This document shows, in pieces, positions 43,842-52,525 of a stretch of 64,000 bases of DNA. The notes under the pieces were generated by a model that was not told the DNA's origin, ran no database searches, and saw only the letters and a program-made list of their open reading frames with translations. The position numbers and the translations under genes were made by a program. This DNA comes from DATLWN01 sp964422615. GTDB lineage: Bacteria; Pseudomonadota; Zetaproteobacteria; Mariprofundales; Mariprofundaceae. Where the stretch lies: contig CAYRBJ010000002.1 of NCBI GenBank assembly GCA_964422615.1, positions 1-64,000 of the forward strand, read 5' to 3'. The stretch's first letter is position 1, and each line of letters starts with the position of its first letter.

Positions 43842-43927
43842 TTCAACCTCCTGTTTTTCGCCGATGGTTTGGGATCATCAACGGGTCCATGACTGTTCGA
43901 TCGCCTTCCTGGCGAGGCAGTGATGAT

Positions 43928-43956
43928 ATTTCACCGCGTTGTATCGGTCATGGCAA
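43928..43956 (-). promoter_or_regulatory. Promoter of paralogue B
   Basis: Minus strand TTGCCA (43956-43951), 17-base spacer, TGAAAT (43933-43928), nearly identical to the promoter at 43425. Confidence 0.65.
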
Positions 43957-44035
43957 GTCCCGGATTGGGGTATGTATGTGCTAAACATAGGTATTAGACG
44001 GGTGCCGCGGCACCTGGATACGTGGGGAATGCGGT

Positions 44036-46735
44036 ATGCACGCGCGGATACACGAACACTGGCACCATCTGCCCGTCTCGGAGGTTCTCGACCTTTTGGG
44101 CAGCGATGCCTCTGCTGGCCTGGATAGCCTGGAAATAGCCGATCGGCAGCGCGCATTCGGCCCCAATCGTCTCATGCCCAGGAAACAGCGTGGGCCGCTG
44201 CTGATCTTCGTGCAGCAGTTCAACCAACCGCTGGTGTATATCCTGCTGATCGCCGGGGCGGTTACGGCCGTCATGCAGAAATGGGTTGATACCAGCGTGA
44301 TTCTCGGGGTGGTGGTGATCAATGCCATCGTCGGTTCCTTGCAGGAATCGCGGGCTCTGCATGCGATTGAGGCCCTGCGCCGTTCGATGACCAGTGTGGC
44401 CACGGTACTGCGCGGCGGGGTACGGCAGCGCATCGCCGCGGGGGAACTGGTTCCGGGGGACATCGTGTATCTGCAATCGGGTGACAAGGTGCCGGCCGAT
44501 CTGCGCCTGCTTGAGGTGCGCGGGCTCAGGGTAGACGAGTCGGCGCTGACCGGGGAGTCGCTGCCGGTGGAGAAACAGGCGAGCGTCATGGCTCACGAAA
44601 CCCTGCTGGCGGATCGCATGAACATGGCCTATTCGTCGACACTCGTCACTTTCGGCACCGGCAGGGGCGTGGTGGTGGCAACCGGCGACGTCACGGAGAT
44701 CGGGCGCATCAGTGAACTGATCGCCTCCACCGAGGTGCTGGCGACACCACTGACACGAAAGCTCGCCCATTTCAGTGGCATCCTGCTGTATGCGATCCTG
44801 GCCCTGGCCGCCCTGACCTTTGTTGTCGGAATCCTCCATGGCGAATCATGGTTCGAGATGTTCATGGCGGCGGTAGCCCTGGCGGTGTCCGCCATTCCGG
44901 AAGGGTTGCCGGCGGTATTGACCATCACCCTGGCCATCGGCGTCGGGCGCATGGCCCAGGCGCATGCCATCATCAGGCATCTGCCGGCGGTGGAAACCCT
45001 GGGCAGCACCACCATCATCTGCTCGGATAAGACCGGCACCTTGACCCAGAATCAGATGACGGTGCAACAGGTATATGCCGGCGGGCGCATGTACTGGGTT
45101 TCCGGCGTCGGATATGCACCGAACGGGCGTTTTACCCACGAAGGCAGCGATTTCGAGGCGCGGCAGCATCCGGTGTTGCGCGAGTGCCTGGTTGCGGGCG
45201 TGCTGTGCAACGACTCCCGCCTGCGGCAGGTCGACGGGCAGTGGCGCATGGAGGGTGATCCGACCGAGGCGGCGCTGACCACCGCCGCCCACAAGGCCGG
45301 CCTCGATCCCGAAGAGATGCGTACCCAGTGGCGGCGCATCGATATGCTCGCCTTCGAATCGGAATATCAATATATGGCGACGCTGCACGTGCATGCGCAG
45401 AGCGACGAGAAACGGATCTACATCAAGGGATCGGCGGAGGCCATCCTGGCCCGTTGCCGAGACGCGCTGGCCGAGGACGGCAGCCGGGCAGTACTCGATG
45501 CCGCGGCGTGGCTTGACCGGATGGAGGCGATGGCGAGCGAAGGCATGCGCGTCCTAGCCATCGCCGTCAAGCCGGCCGAGAAAACAGCGCAACAGGTAAC
45601 GCATGCGGATGTCGCATCGGGACTGACCATGCTCGGCCTGCAGGGCATGATCGATCCGCCGCGGCCGGAAGCAGTGGCCGCGGTGCGAGCCTGCCGTCAA
45701 GCCGGTATTCTGGTGAAGATGATTACGGGCGATCACGCCGTCACAGCCACATCCATTGCCCGGACGATTGGCCTTCTCGAGTCCGGGGACAATGGCCCGC
45801 AGGTGCTCAGTGGCCGTGACCTGGAGACCCTGACGGATCAGGAACTGATCGGCCTGGCCGAACGGACGGCGGTTTTTGCGCGGGTGACGCCGGACCAGAA
45901 GCTGCGTCTGGTCGAGGCGTTGCAGGCCAGGGGGCATGTGGTGGCGATGACCGGGGATGGGGTCAACGATGCGCCAGCGCTGCACCGGGCCGATATCGGC
46001 GTGTCCATGGGCATGGGCGGCACCGAGGTGGCCAAGGAAGCCTCCGACATGGTGCTGGCCGACGATAATTTCGCCTCCATCGAGGCAGCGGTCGAAGAGG
46101 GGCGTGCCGTCTACGACAATCTCATCAAGTTCATTGCCTGGGTCATGCCGACCAACCTGGGGGAGGCACTGATGATCCTGGTGGCGATCTTCGCCAGCCT
46201 GGCGCTGCCGATCCTGCCGGTACAGATCCTGTGGATCAACATGACCACCACGGTGTTTCTAGGACTGATGCTGGCTTTTGAGCCCAAGGAGGCCGGCATC
46301 ATGCAAAGACCGCCGCGGGATCCGCTGGGCCCGATCCTGACGCGGGAACTGGTGGGACGGATCCTGCTGGTCGGCGTGCTGCTGTTCGCAGCTGCCTTTG
46401 GCCTGTATGCATGGCAGTTTGCCAGGGGTGGCAGCGAAGCGGCGGCGCGCACTGTAGCCGTCAACGCCCTGGTGTTCGGAGAGATGTTCTACCTGTTCAA
46501 CTGTCGTTCATTGCGCGATTCGATGTTCCGGATTGGCGTGTTCACGAATCGCTGGCTTCTGGTTGGCGTGTCGGCGATGGCGCTGGTGCAACTGGTCTTC
46601 ACCTATGTTCCGTGGATGAATCAGGCCTTCGGCAGCGCCCCCGTCGGCTGGATGGCCTGGCTGCTGACCCTTGCTGCCGCCCTGGTCGTTAACGTCAGTG
46701 TCGGGGCAGAGAAATGGCTGCGCCGGCACTCGTGA
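44036..46735 (+). CDS. P2-type cation-transporting ATPase
   Basis: 899 aa. Phosphorylation site ICSDKTGTLTQNQMT, actuator TGES (ALTGESLPVEK), hinge TGDGVNDAPAL and AIPEGLPAVLTITLAIGVGRM in helix 4. This is the P2A/B-like group (SERCA-type calcium, or the MgtA-like relatives in bacteria); the exact ion is not decided. About ten helices. The final residues EKWLRRHS lie in a region duplicated downstream. Confidence 0.92.
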   Translation: MHARIHEHWHHLPVSEVLDLLGSDASAGLDSLEIADRQRAFGPNRLMPRKQRGPLLIFVQQFNQPLVYILLIAGAVTAVMQKWVDTSVILGVVVINAIVGSLQESRALHAIEALRRSMTSVATVLRGGVRQRIAAGELVPGDIVYLQSGDKVPADLRLLEVRGLRVDESALTGESLPVEKQASVMAHETLLADRMNMAYSSTLVTFGTGRGVVVATGDVTEIGRISELIASTEVLATPLTRKLAHFSGILLYAILALAALTFVVGILHGESWFEMFMAAVALAVSAIPEGLPAVLTITLAIGVGRMAQAHAIIRHLPAVETLGSTTIICSDKTGTLTQNQMTVQQVYAGGRMYWVSGVGYAPNGRFTHEGSDFEARQHPVLRECLVAGVLCNDSRLRQVDGQWRMEGDPTEAALTTAAHKAGLDPEEMRTQWRRIDMLAFESEYQYMATLHVHAQSDEKRIYIKGSAEAILARCRDALAEDGSRAVLDAAAWLDRMEAMASEGMRVLAIAVKPAEKTAQQVTHADVASGLTMLGLQGMIDPPRPEAVAAVRACRQAGILVKMITGDHAVTATSIARTIGLLESGDNGPQVLSGRDLETLTDQELIGLAERTAVFARVTPDQKLRLVEALQARGHVVAMTGDGVNDAPALHRADIGVSMGMGGTEVAKEASDMVLADDNFASIEAAVEEGRAVYDNLIKFIAWVMPTNLGEALMILVAIFASLALPILPVQILWINMTTTVFLGLMLAFEPKEAGIMQRPPRDPLGPILTRELVGRILLVGVLLFAAAFGLYAWQFARGGSEAAARTVAVNALVFGEMFYLFNCRSLRDSMFRIGVFTNRWLLVGVSAMALVQLVFTYVPWMNQAFGSAPVGWMAWLLTLAAALVVNVSVGAEKWLRRHS

Positions 46736-46836
46736 TTTTTCCCCCTCGCGGCCGTCCTAGGCGGGCGATTGTCTGTGCTATGCTCTCGCCACACCGGAGG
46801 GAGGGTTGATGCGTAATTTTGTCAAAGGAGTGACCT

Positions 46837-47076
46837 ATGAAACGCACGCATGCCTTGATTGCGGTACTTGCATTGATGTCGATGACGACGGCGGCCCATG
46901 CGGCTAATGCCCAGGAACGGGAGCAGGGAATGTTCCCAGAAAGGGTGGTGAGCTCACAGGTAATTTCCCCAGCACAGTGGCGTGAGGATCGGTTGTCGGC
47001 AATGTTGCCCACAGCTGGCGTTGGGGATAAGGCAGAATCGAAACAGACCCGGTGTATGGCCCTGGGAAAGTGCTGA
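46837..47076 (+). CDS. Small exported protein, copy 1
   Basis: 79 aa. Signal peptide to AHAAN (about 23), then a short mature protein containing SPAQWREDRLSAML. It shares the start MK.TH, the upstream sequence, and the PAQWR.DR motif with the gene at 47964. GTCAAAGGAGTGACC precedes both starts. Unknown function. Confidence 0.7.
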   Translation: MKRTHALIAVLALMSMTTAAHAANAQEREQGMFPERVVSSQVISPAQWREDRLSAMLPTAGVGDKAESKQTRCMALGKC

Positions 47077-47175
47077 CTCTTGGTGGGGCGGTTTGATTAC
47101 CGGTCATGACGTTTTGTAGGGTAAAGTGAAGCGTCAGGGCTGCCGGTAAACGATTCCAACATCCCACGTTCAGTA

Positions 47176-47204
47176 ACAGGGGGGAGGGTAGGCCTCTCCC
47201 CTGT
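47176..47204 (+). other. Hairpin after small exported gene copy 1
   Basis: 12-bp stem (ACAGGGGGGAGG/CCTCTCCCCTGT, one G-U), loop GTAGG, no T-run. Similar hairpins follow the other two small genes. Confidence 0.6.
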
Positions 47205-47209
47205 GCTTA

Positions 47210-47272
47210 TCAGGCCAGCAGTGCCCGGATCTCCTCCGGGGCGAAGCGGCGGCGATCGATTGTTTGCCAAAA
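47210..47272 (-). pseudogene. Possible remnant of a kinase 3' end
   Basis: Minus-strand frame ends RRRFAPEEIRALLA and stop, resembling the end of the adenosine kinase at 48460 (GRRFSPIEILQLLS). It sits after a hairpin as the intact gene end does at 48460. No longer reading frame extends it. The other bases of 47077-47363 contain no gene. Confidence 0.45.
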
Positions 47273-47363
47273 CGGGCTCGACGTCAGATTTGTCTTGCTA
47301 AGCTCCATGTAGACCCCGGAATCGGGGCGCGGTTTGTACAACATACCGAGAAAGGAGCGAGCA

Positions 47364-47723
47364 ATGAAACAAAGGTTTGCCTTGATTGCCGCACTTGCAG
47401 TTGCGTCGGTTCTGCTATCGGCCCAGATGGCCGGCGCCCAGGACCAGGGCGTCCAGAATCAGGAACAGGATCGTGAACGGGTGCAGCAACGGATAACGGA
47501 ACAGCAACGGACCACCGGTTCGCAACTGATGACGCCACAGGAACGAAGAGAACATCGGCGCATGATGCGCAGCAAAACCAAGCAGGAGCGCGAGGCCTAT
47601 CGCCGCGAGCATCATGAGAAGATGCAGCAGCGCGCCAAGGAGCAAGGCAAGACCCTGCCCGACCAGCCACCCGAAGGGGGGATGGGTATGGGACGAGGTG
47701 GTGGCATGGGGCCCGGTCGCTGA
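47364..47723 (+). CDS. Small exported, Arg/Gln/Glu-rich protein
   Basis: 119 aa from ATG with AAGGAG upstream. Signal peptide to MAGAQ (about 25), then a charged helical part (TPQERREHRRMMRSKTKQER) and a Gly/Met-rich tail. It resembles periplasmic Spy-like or uncharacterised proteins rich in charged helices. It sits at the middle of the duplicated region and is not homologous to the PAQWR proteins beyond the signal peptide. Confidence 0.72.
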   Translation: MKQRFALIAALAVASVLLSAQMAGAQDQGVQNQEQDRERVQQRITEQQRTTGSQLMTPQERREHRRMMRSKTKQEREAYRREHHEKMQQRAKEQGKTLPDQPPEGGMGMGRGGGMGPGR

Positions 47724-47733
47724 TGGTCAGCTG

Positions 47734-47759
47734 CAGGGGGAGGAGCATCTCCTCCCCTG
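47734..47759 (+). other. Hairpin after the 47364 gene
   Basis: CAGGGGGAGGAG-CAT-CTCCTCCCCTG, 11 pairs with one bulged G, no T-run. Confidence 0.6.
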
Positions 47760-47963
47760 GTCGCATCAGGATGGCGGCATCAGGAACTCTTTGGACCATA
47801 GGTTGCTGATCCCCGTTGCCAGCCATGCCGTATTCTGCTGGCTAGATAGAGAAATGGCTGCGCCGGAGGAGGTAGATATTGCGCCAGCAAAAACAGTAAG
47901 GCTCCCGCTATGCTGCCGCCACACCGGTGGATCGGTGATGATTCTGTGTCAAAGGAGTGACCC

Positions 47964-48395
47964 ATGAAGAAAACCCATGTTTTGACCTCGGTATGCGCAT
48001 TCGTGTCGGTATTGATGGCGGCTCAGGTGGCTGTCGCAGGGGAGCAGGGCATCGAGCATCAGCAGCGGGCGGCGGTGCTGGATATCGCCGGTTCGTTGCC
48101 GACACCTCCCGCACAGTGGCGCGCGGACCGGTTCCTGGCGGCGCCGTCGTTGAATATCAGCGGGGATCATGCAACCCAGGGACAGGAACAGGCCAACGCG
48201 CAGTTGATGATCCCGGCACAATGGCGCGTGGACCGCTTCCTGGCGACGCCGTCGTTGGATGTCAGCGGGGGCCATGGAAACCAGGGGCAGGAACAGGCCA
48301 GCGGGCAGTTGACAATTCCGGCACAATGGCGCGCGGACCGGTTCCTGGCGATGCCGTCGTTGGACATCAGCGGCCATCATGGAACCCAGGGATAG
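47964..48395 (+). CDS. Small exported repeat protein, copy 2
   Basis: 143 aa. Signal peptide to VAVAG (about 26), then three 35-aa repeats with the core PAQWRADRFLAxPSLxxSG and GxQGQEQA between. The repeat DNA has a 105-base period (from 48112, 48217, 48322). Homologous to the 79-aa protein at 46837, which has one such motif. Role unknown; no known domain. Confidence 0.75.
   Translation: MKKTHVLTSVCAFVSVLMAAQVAVAGEQGIEHQQRAAVLDIAGSLPTPPAQWRADRFLAAPSLNISGDHATQGQEQANAQLMIPAQWRVDRFLATPSLDVSGGHGNQGQEQASGQLTIPAQWRADRFLAMPSLDISGHHGTQG
48107..48395 (+). repeat. Three 105-bp tandem coding repeats
   Basis: Period exactly 105 bases: CACARTGGCGCG begins at 48112, 48217 and 48322. Third unit is truncated by the stop. 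The units encode the 35-aa repeats. Confidence 0.85.
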
Positions 48396-48429
48396 GCAAG
48401 AATATCGGCTCGTGCCATGCCTGGATGCA

Positions 48430-48451
48430 GGGGAGGGGATGGCCCCTCCCC
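48430..48451. other. Hairpin between copy 2 and the kinase
   Basis: GGGGAGGGG-ATGG-CCCCTCCCC, nine perfect pairs, shared by the convergent genes 47964 and 48460. No T-run on either strand. Confidence 0.6.
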
Positions 48452-48459
48452 TCATCGGG

Positions 48460-49449
48460 TTAGGACAACAGCTGCAGAATCTCTATGGGCGAAAAGCGCC
48501 GGCCCAGGCGGGCTCCAAGCTGCGCAACGATGCGCGCGGCGGCATGGCTGCCCAGATGCCCGGCCTGCTGCCATGACAGTCCGTTGGTAACGCCGTAAAG
48601 CACGCCGGCGGCATACATGTCGCCGGCACCGGTGGTGTCCACCGCCTTGATGCTGACCCCCTCGATCGGGATGGCTTCGTTCTGATGCATGATGATGGAG
48701 CCGTTTTTTCCCAACGTCAGCGCCACGTTTTCCGCATGGCGGTGGATGCTACGTGCACATTCGATGGGATCATCCACACCGGTCAGGGCCCTGGCCTCTT
48801 CATGATTGCAGAACAGCAGGTCGACCGGGCCCTCGATCAGTTGCCAGAAGATATCGCGGCACAGTTGGATCAGGAAGGGATCGGATACGGTCAGTGCCAC
48901 CTTGACCCCGTTCCTGCTGGCCAGGTCGATGGCCTTGAGTGCCGCCGCGCGCGTGGTGTCGCCGGCGAACAGATAGCCTTCGACATAGATGTATTCCGCC
49001 TTGGCGATCTCCGACTCGCTGACATCGGCCTCCGACAGCTGGGATGAGATGCCGAGGTTCGTGAGCATGGTGCGCTGGGCATCCGGCGTGATCAGCACGA
49101 CGCATGTGCCCGATGTCCCGGGGGCCGGCGGTACCTCGACGGCGATGCCGAACTGGCGAAGCTCCTCGACATAATGGTGACCGAAGTCGTCCGTGCCGAC
49201 CTTGCAGGCATAGGCGGCGCGACCGCCGAAATCGGCGATGCCGACGATGGTGTTGCAGGCCGAACCGCCGGAACAGCGGTTAACCGTATGTCCGTCCAAG
49301 GCCTGCAGCACGTCGGATTGCCGCGTTTCGTCGACCAGGGTCATGATACCCTTGTCCGCACCGATGGCGGTCAGGAACGCATCATCGGTACGCAGTTGCA
49401 GGTCGGTAATGGCATTACCGATGCCATAGACGTTGTAGGATTTCATCAT
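48460..49449 (-). CDS. Adenosine kinase-like PfkB sugar/nucleoside kinase
   Basis: 329 aa. PfkB signatures: GSACNTIVGIADFGG near the N-terminus, DTTGAGDMYAAGVLYG near the C-terminus, and NHEEARALTG. Closest family is adenosine kinase. It lies 16 bases after the pmbA homologue on the minus strand, so it is the third gene of the operon tldD-pmbA-kinase. Confidence 0.87.
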   Translation of the reverse strand: MMKSYNVYGIGNAITDLQLRTDDAFLTAIGADKGIMTLVDETRQSDVLQALDGHTVNRCSGGSACNTIVGIADFGGRAAYACKVGTDDFGHHYVEELRQFGIAVEVPPAPGTSGTCVVLITPDAQRTMLTNLGISSQLSEADVSESEIAKAEYIYVEGYLFAGDTTRAAALKAIDLASRNGVKVALTVSDPFLIQLCRDIFWQLIEGPVDLLFCNHEEARALTGVDDPIECARSIHRHAENVALTLGKNGSIIMHQNEAIPIEGVSIKAVDTTGAGDMYAAGVLYGVTNGLSWQQAGHLGSHAAARIVAQLGARLGRRFSPIEILQLLS

Positions 49450-49465
49450 GCCCCCGGGATAGGTT

Positions 49466-50830
49466 TTATTGGCAGGCGACGGTCATACCGGCGATGGCGA
49501 TGCTCGGTACCGCCCGAGAGCCGAACCATGTCAGATCATCACCGAGAGCGATGGTGTTCGCGAACATATCGACCAGATTGCCGGCGATCGTGAACCCGGA
49601 TACCGGGCGGGTCACCTGCCCGTTCTCGATCAGGAACCCTGCTGCACCGCGCGAATAATCGCCGGTGACCGCATTGACGCCGAAGCCCATCAATTCAGTG
49701 ACCAGTACGCCATTGCCGATCTCGCGCAGCAGCTCATCCAGCGGGATCTTGCCCGGTTCCACGATCAGGTTGGAAGTGCCGATACCGAGATCACCGGTCA
49801 GGCCGCGCCGGGCATGGCCGGTCGATGTCGTGCCGAGGCGCCGCGCCGCATAGCGGTCGGTCAGGTATCCCTGTAGGCGCCCATCCTCGATCAGGGTCAG
49901 CGACTCACAGCGGGTGCCTTCACCGTCGAACAGGCGGTTGCCTGTGCCCTTGCTGTGGTCGGGATCGTCAAGAACGCGCACGAATCCGGGAAAAATGGCC
50001 TGCCCGACCCGGTCGGCAAGGAAGGAGCGTTGCTGAAGCACGGCGCGCCCGTTGGCGGCGCCGGCCAGGTGCCCGAACAGCGATGCAGCGCAACGCGGTT
50101 CAAACACCACCGTCATGTGCCCGCTATCGAGGCTGTCGGGGTGCAGGCGGCGCACGGTTCGCTGTGCCGCTTCGCGGCCGATGTCGGCTGCCGGGCGCAT
50201 ATCCTCAAGGTGACGGCCCTGGTCGTAGGCATAGTCACGCTGCATGCCCGTACCGCTGCCAGCGAGCACCGACAGGGCCAGGCCGAGTGAGCCACGGTTG
50301 TAATGCGAGGCGAAGCCATCGGCCGAGGCATAGGCGACGGAGAGTAAACCGAAGCTGGCCTCGGCTCCCTCGCTGTTGCTAATTTCCGGCGAGAAACTCA
50401 AAGCCGCCGCTTCGCAGGCGAGCGCCGCATCCAGCGCCGCCTCGGTGCTCCATGGCATGGCCTGATCGTGGTGGCGCGCCTTCCAGGCTCGTAACTCCTC
50501 CGTTTCCGGATGCTTTGCCCCCGAGGGGGGGACGGCGTCGGGGTCCGCGGCGGAGATGCGGGCCATGGCCAACGCCTGATCGACGAGTTGCTGTAATCCC
50601 GGTTCCGACACGTCGGAGGTGGAGGCCGAGGCGAAGGCCAGACCGTCAGGTGTGTCGACGAATACGCGCAAACCAACACCGCGGGAATCCTCGCGTTCGA
50701 CCGATTCCGGTTTTCCCTGCCGTACCCGGATGCTTTCGCTGGTGTCGGCGATGGCCAGGGCGTCGGCATCCGCGGCTCCCCGGCTGCGAGCCATGTCGAC
50801 CAGTTGCCTGGCAACGGTCTCCATGGTCAT
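49466..50830 (-). CDS. pmbA: TldD/PmbA family metalloprotease partner PmbA
   Basis: 454 aa with the PmbA layout; it lacks the HExxH motif, consistent with PmbA being the non-catalytic partner. ESVEREDSRGVGLRVFVDT and FLIENGQVTRPVSGFTIAGN are typical. TldD and PmbA form a heterodimer that cleaves modified peptides. The start overlaps the tldD stop by 4 bases. Confidence 0.9.
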   Translation of the reverse strand: MTMETVARQLVDMARSRGAADADALAIADTSESIRVRQGKPESVEREDSRGVGLRVFVDTPDGLAFASASTSDVSEPGLQQLVDQALAMARISAADPDAVPPSGAKHPETEELRAWKARHHDQAMPWSTEAALDAALACEAAALSFSPEISNSEGAEASFGLLSVAYASADGFASHYNRGSLGLALSVLAGSGTGMQRDYAYDQGRHLEDMRPAADIGREAAQRTVRRLHPDSLDSGHMTVVFEPRCAASLFGHLAGAANGRAVLQQRSFLADRVGQAIFPGFVRVLDDPDHSKGTGNRLFDGEGTRCESLTLIEDGRLQGYLTDRYAARRLGTTSTGHARRGLTGDLGIGTSNLIVEPGKIPLDELLREIGNGVLVTELMGFGVNAVTGDYSRGAAGFLIENGQVTRPVSGFTIAGNLVDMFANTIALGDDLTWFGSRAVPSIAIAGMTVACQ

Positions 50831-52233
50831 GCCTGAGCCCCACCGACTGTGATGCGGTCGATGCGGATCGTGGGCAGACCGACGCCGACCGGCACGCTCT
50901 GGCCATCCTTGCCACAGGTGCCGACACCCGGGTCCAGGGCCAGGTCATTGCCGATCATCGATACATGCTTGAGTACCTCCGGTCCGTTGCCGATCAGCGT
51001 GGCCTCCTTGACCGGGGCGACGATGCGGCCGTGTTCGACCAGATAGGCCTCGCTGGTGGTGAACACGAACTGGCCGGAAGTGATGTCGACCTGGCCGCCA
51101 CCGAAATTGACGGCATAGATGCCGCGCTCCAGCGAGGCGACGATATCGTCCGGTCTGTGAGAGCCGGCCAGCATGAAGGTGTTGGTCATGCGCGGCAGCA
51201 CCGGATGGGCGTAGGATTCGCGCCGGCCGTTGCCGGTCGGGGCCATGCCCATCAGTCGCGCGTTCTGCTTATCCGTCAGATAGCCGGTCAGGATGCCGTC
51301 CTCGATCAGCACCGTGCGGTGTGTCGGCGTGCCTTCGTCGTCGATGGTCAGCGAGCCGCGGCGTTCGGGGATGGTGCCGTCGTCGACCACCGTCACCCCG
51401 GGGGCAGCAACGCGCTCGCCGATGCGTCCGGAAAAGGCCGAGGTCCCTTTGCGGTTGAAATCTCCCTCCAGACCATGGCCGATGGCTTCGTGAAGCAGGA
51501 TGCCAGGCCAGCCGGGGCCGAGCACGACCGGCATGGATCCGGCCGGGGCGGCGATGGCTTCGAGATTCAGCACGGCGATGCGCACCGCCTCGCGCGTCAG
51601 GTGTTCCGCCTGTTGCTTGTCGAACAGCCGCGAAAGTCCGAAACGGCCGCCGCCGCCGGCGCTTGCCGATTCGCGGCGGCCATTATGCTCGACCACCACC
51701 GAGACATTCAGCCGCACCAGGGGTCGTACATCATGCAGTTCGCTGCCGTCGATGCGCACGATGTGCACATCGGTATGGCTGCAGGACAGCGATGCGAACA
51801 CCTGCACCACGCGTGGATCGAGGCTTCTTGCGAAGCGGTCAACATGCTCGAGCAGGACCCGGCGTTCAGGCATGGCGATGTCCTGTGCCGGGTTGGCGGC
51901 GGTATACAGCGCGGTGGGTGCCGGGCTTACGGCGATGGCGACAGGTGGGCGGTGCTGCCGATCGTCGGTGATGGTACGCGCTGCCCTGGCGGCCTCCAGC
52001 AGGGCCGGAACTTCCAGACGGTCGGTATAGGCATGCCCAGCCACTTCGCCCTTGACGACACGGGCGCCGACGCCCTGCTGGGTGGAGGCGGAGACGTGTT
52101 TGACCCGCCCTTCCTCCAGAGACATCGATTCACTCGTCGAGTGTTGCAGGTAGAGGTCGGCGTCATCGGCGCCGGCGGGAACCAGGGTGTTCAGGGCGCG
52201 CGCCAGATTTTCTGGGCTCAGATGGTTGGGCAT
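50827..52233 (-). CDS. tldD: TldD zinc metalloprotease
   Basis: 468 aa from the ATG at 52233. Metal motif HEAIGHGLEGDFNRKGTSAF (HExxxH type), with the later Cys-containing DPGVGTCGKDGQS. An upstream ATG (52290) would add 19 unconserved residues. Divergent from the DUF2007 gene, 82 bases away. Confidence 0.9.
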   Translation of the reverse strand: MPNHLSPENLARALNTLVPAGADDADLYLQHSTSESMSLEEGRVKHVSASTQQGVGARVVKGEVAGHAYTDRLEVPALLEAARAARTITDDRQHRPPVAIAVSPAPTALYTAANPAQDIAMPERRVLLEHVDRFARSLDPRVVQVFASLSCSHTDVHIVRIDGSELHDVRPLVRLNVSVVVEHNGRRESASAGGGGRFGLSRLFDKQQAEHLTREAVRIAVLNLEAIAAPAGSMPVVLGPGWPGILLHEAIGHGLEGDFNRKGTSAFSGRIGERVAAPGVTVVDDGTIPERRGSLTIDDEGTPTHRTVLIEDGILTGYLTDKQNARLMGMAPTGNGRRESYAHPVLPRMTNTFMLAGSHRPDDIVASLERGIYAVNFGGGQVDITSGQFVFTTSEAYLVEHGRIVAPVKEATLIGNGPEVLKHVSMIGNDLALDPGVGTCGKDGQSVPVGVGLPTIRIDRITVGGAQA

Positions 52234-52315
52234 GGTCGACAATCGTTCATGCATGCCATCCGCTGTCAAGCGCATATCGGATGACGCCACCAGCCGCAGC
52301 CCCTAGCCTGGGCCG

Positions 52316-52525
52316 ATGCATGTATTGAAGAAGCTGTCGGATCCGGTCGCCCTGCAGGTGCTGTGCGATGCCCTGGACGACCGGCGCATTCCCTTCCGGG
52401 TGGATCATGCGGGTGTCCATGCCCTGCTGCCGCTGCCTGGATTGATCGATGTGCATGTGATGGTGGATGACGATGATGCGGATGCCGCCAGGCGCATCCT
52501 CGACGATCTCGGTATGGCAACGTGA
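52316..52525 (+). CDS. DUF2007 domain protein
   Basis: 69 aa. The DUF2007 fold is a short ferredoxin-like module for small-molecule or protein signalling (DALDDRRIPFRVDHAG, DVHVMVDDDDADAAR). Ends 4 bases into the next gene. No ribosome site is evident. Confidence 0.8.
   Translation: MHVLKKLSDPVALQVLCDALDDRRIPFRVDHAGVHALLPLPGLIDVHVMVDDDDADAARRILDDLGMAT

Noticed and set aside
47284..47826. 180-codon minus-strand frame over the exported gene 47364
   Set aside because: The plus strand has a signal peptide and ribosome site; the minus product lacks both.
48107..48395. CRISPR-like array
   Set aside because: The three 105-base units are translated in frame, with no spacers.
50452..52284. 610-codon open frame on the plus strand opposite pmbA/tldD
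   Set aside because: Complementary to conserved TldD and PmbA; protein is low-complexity.
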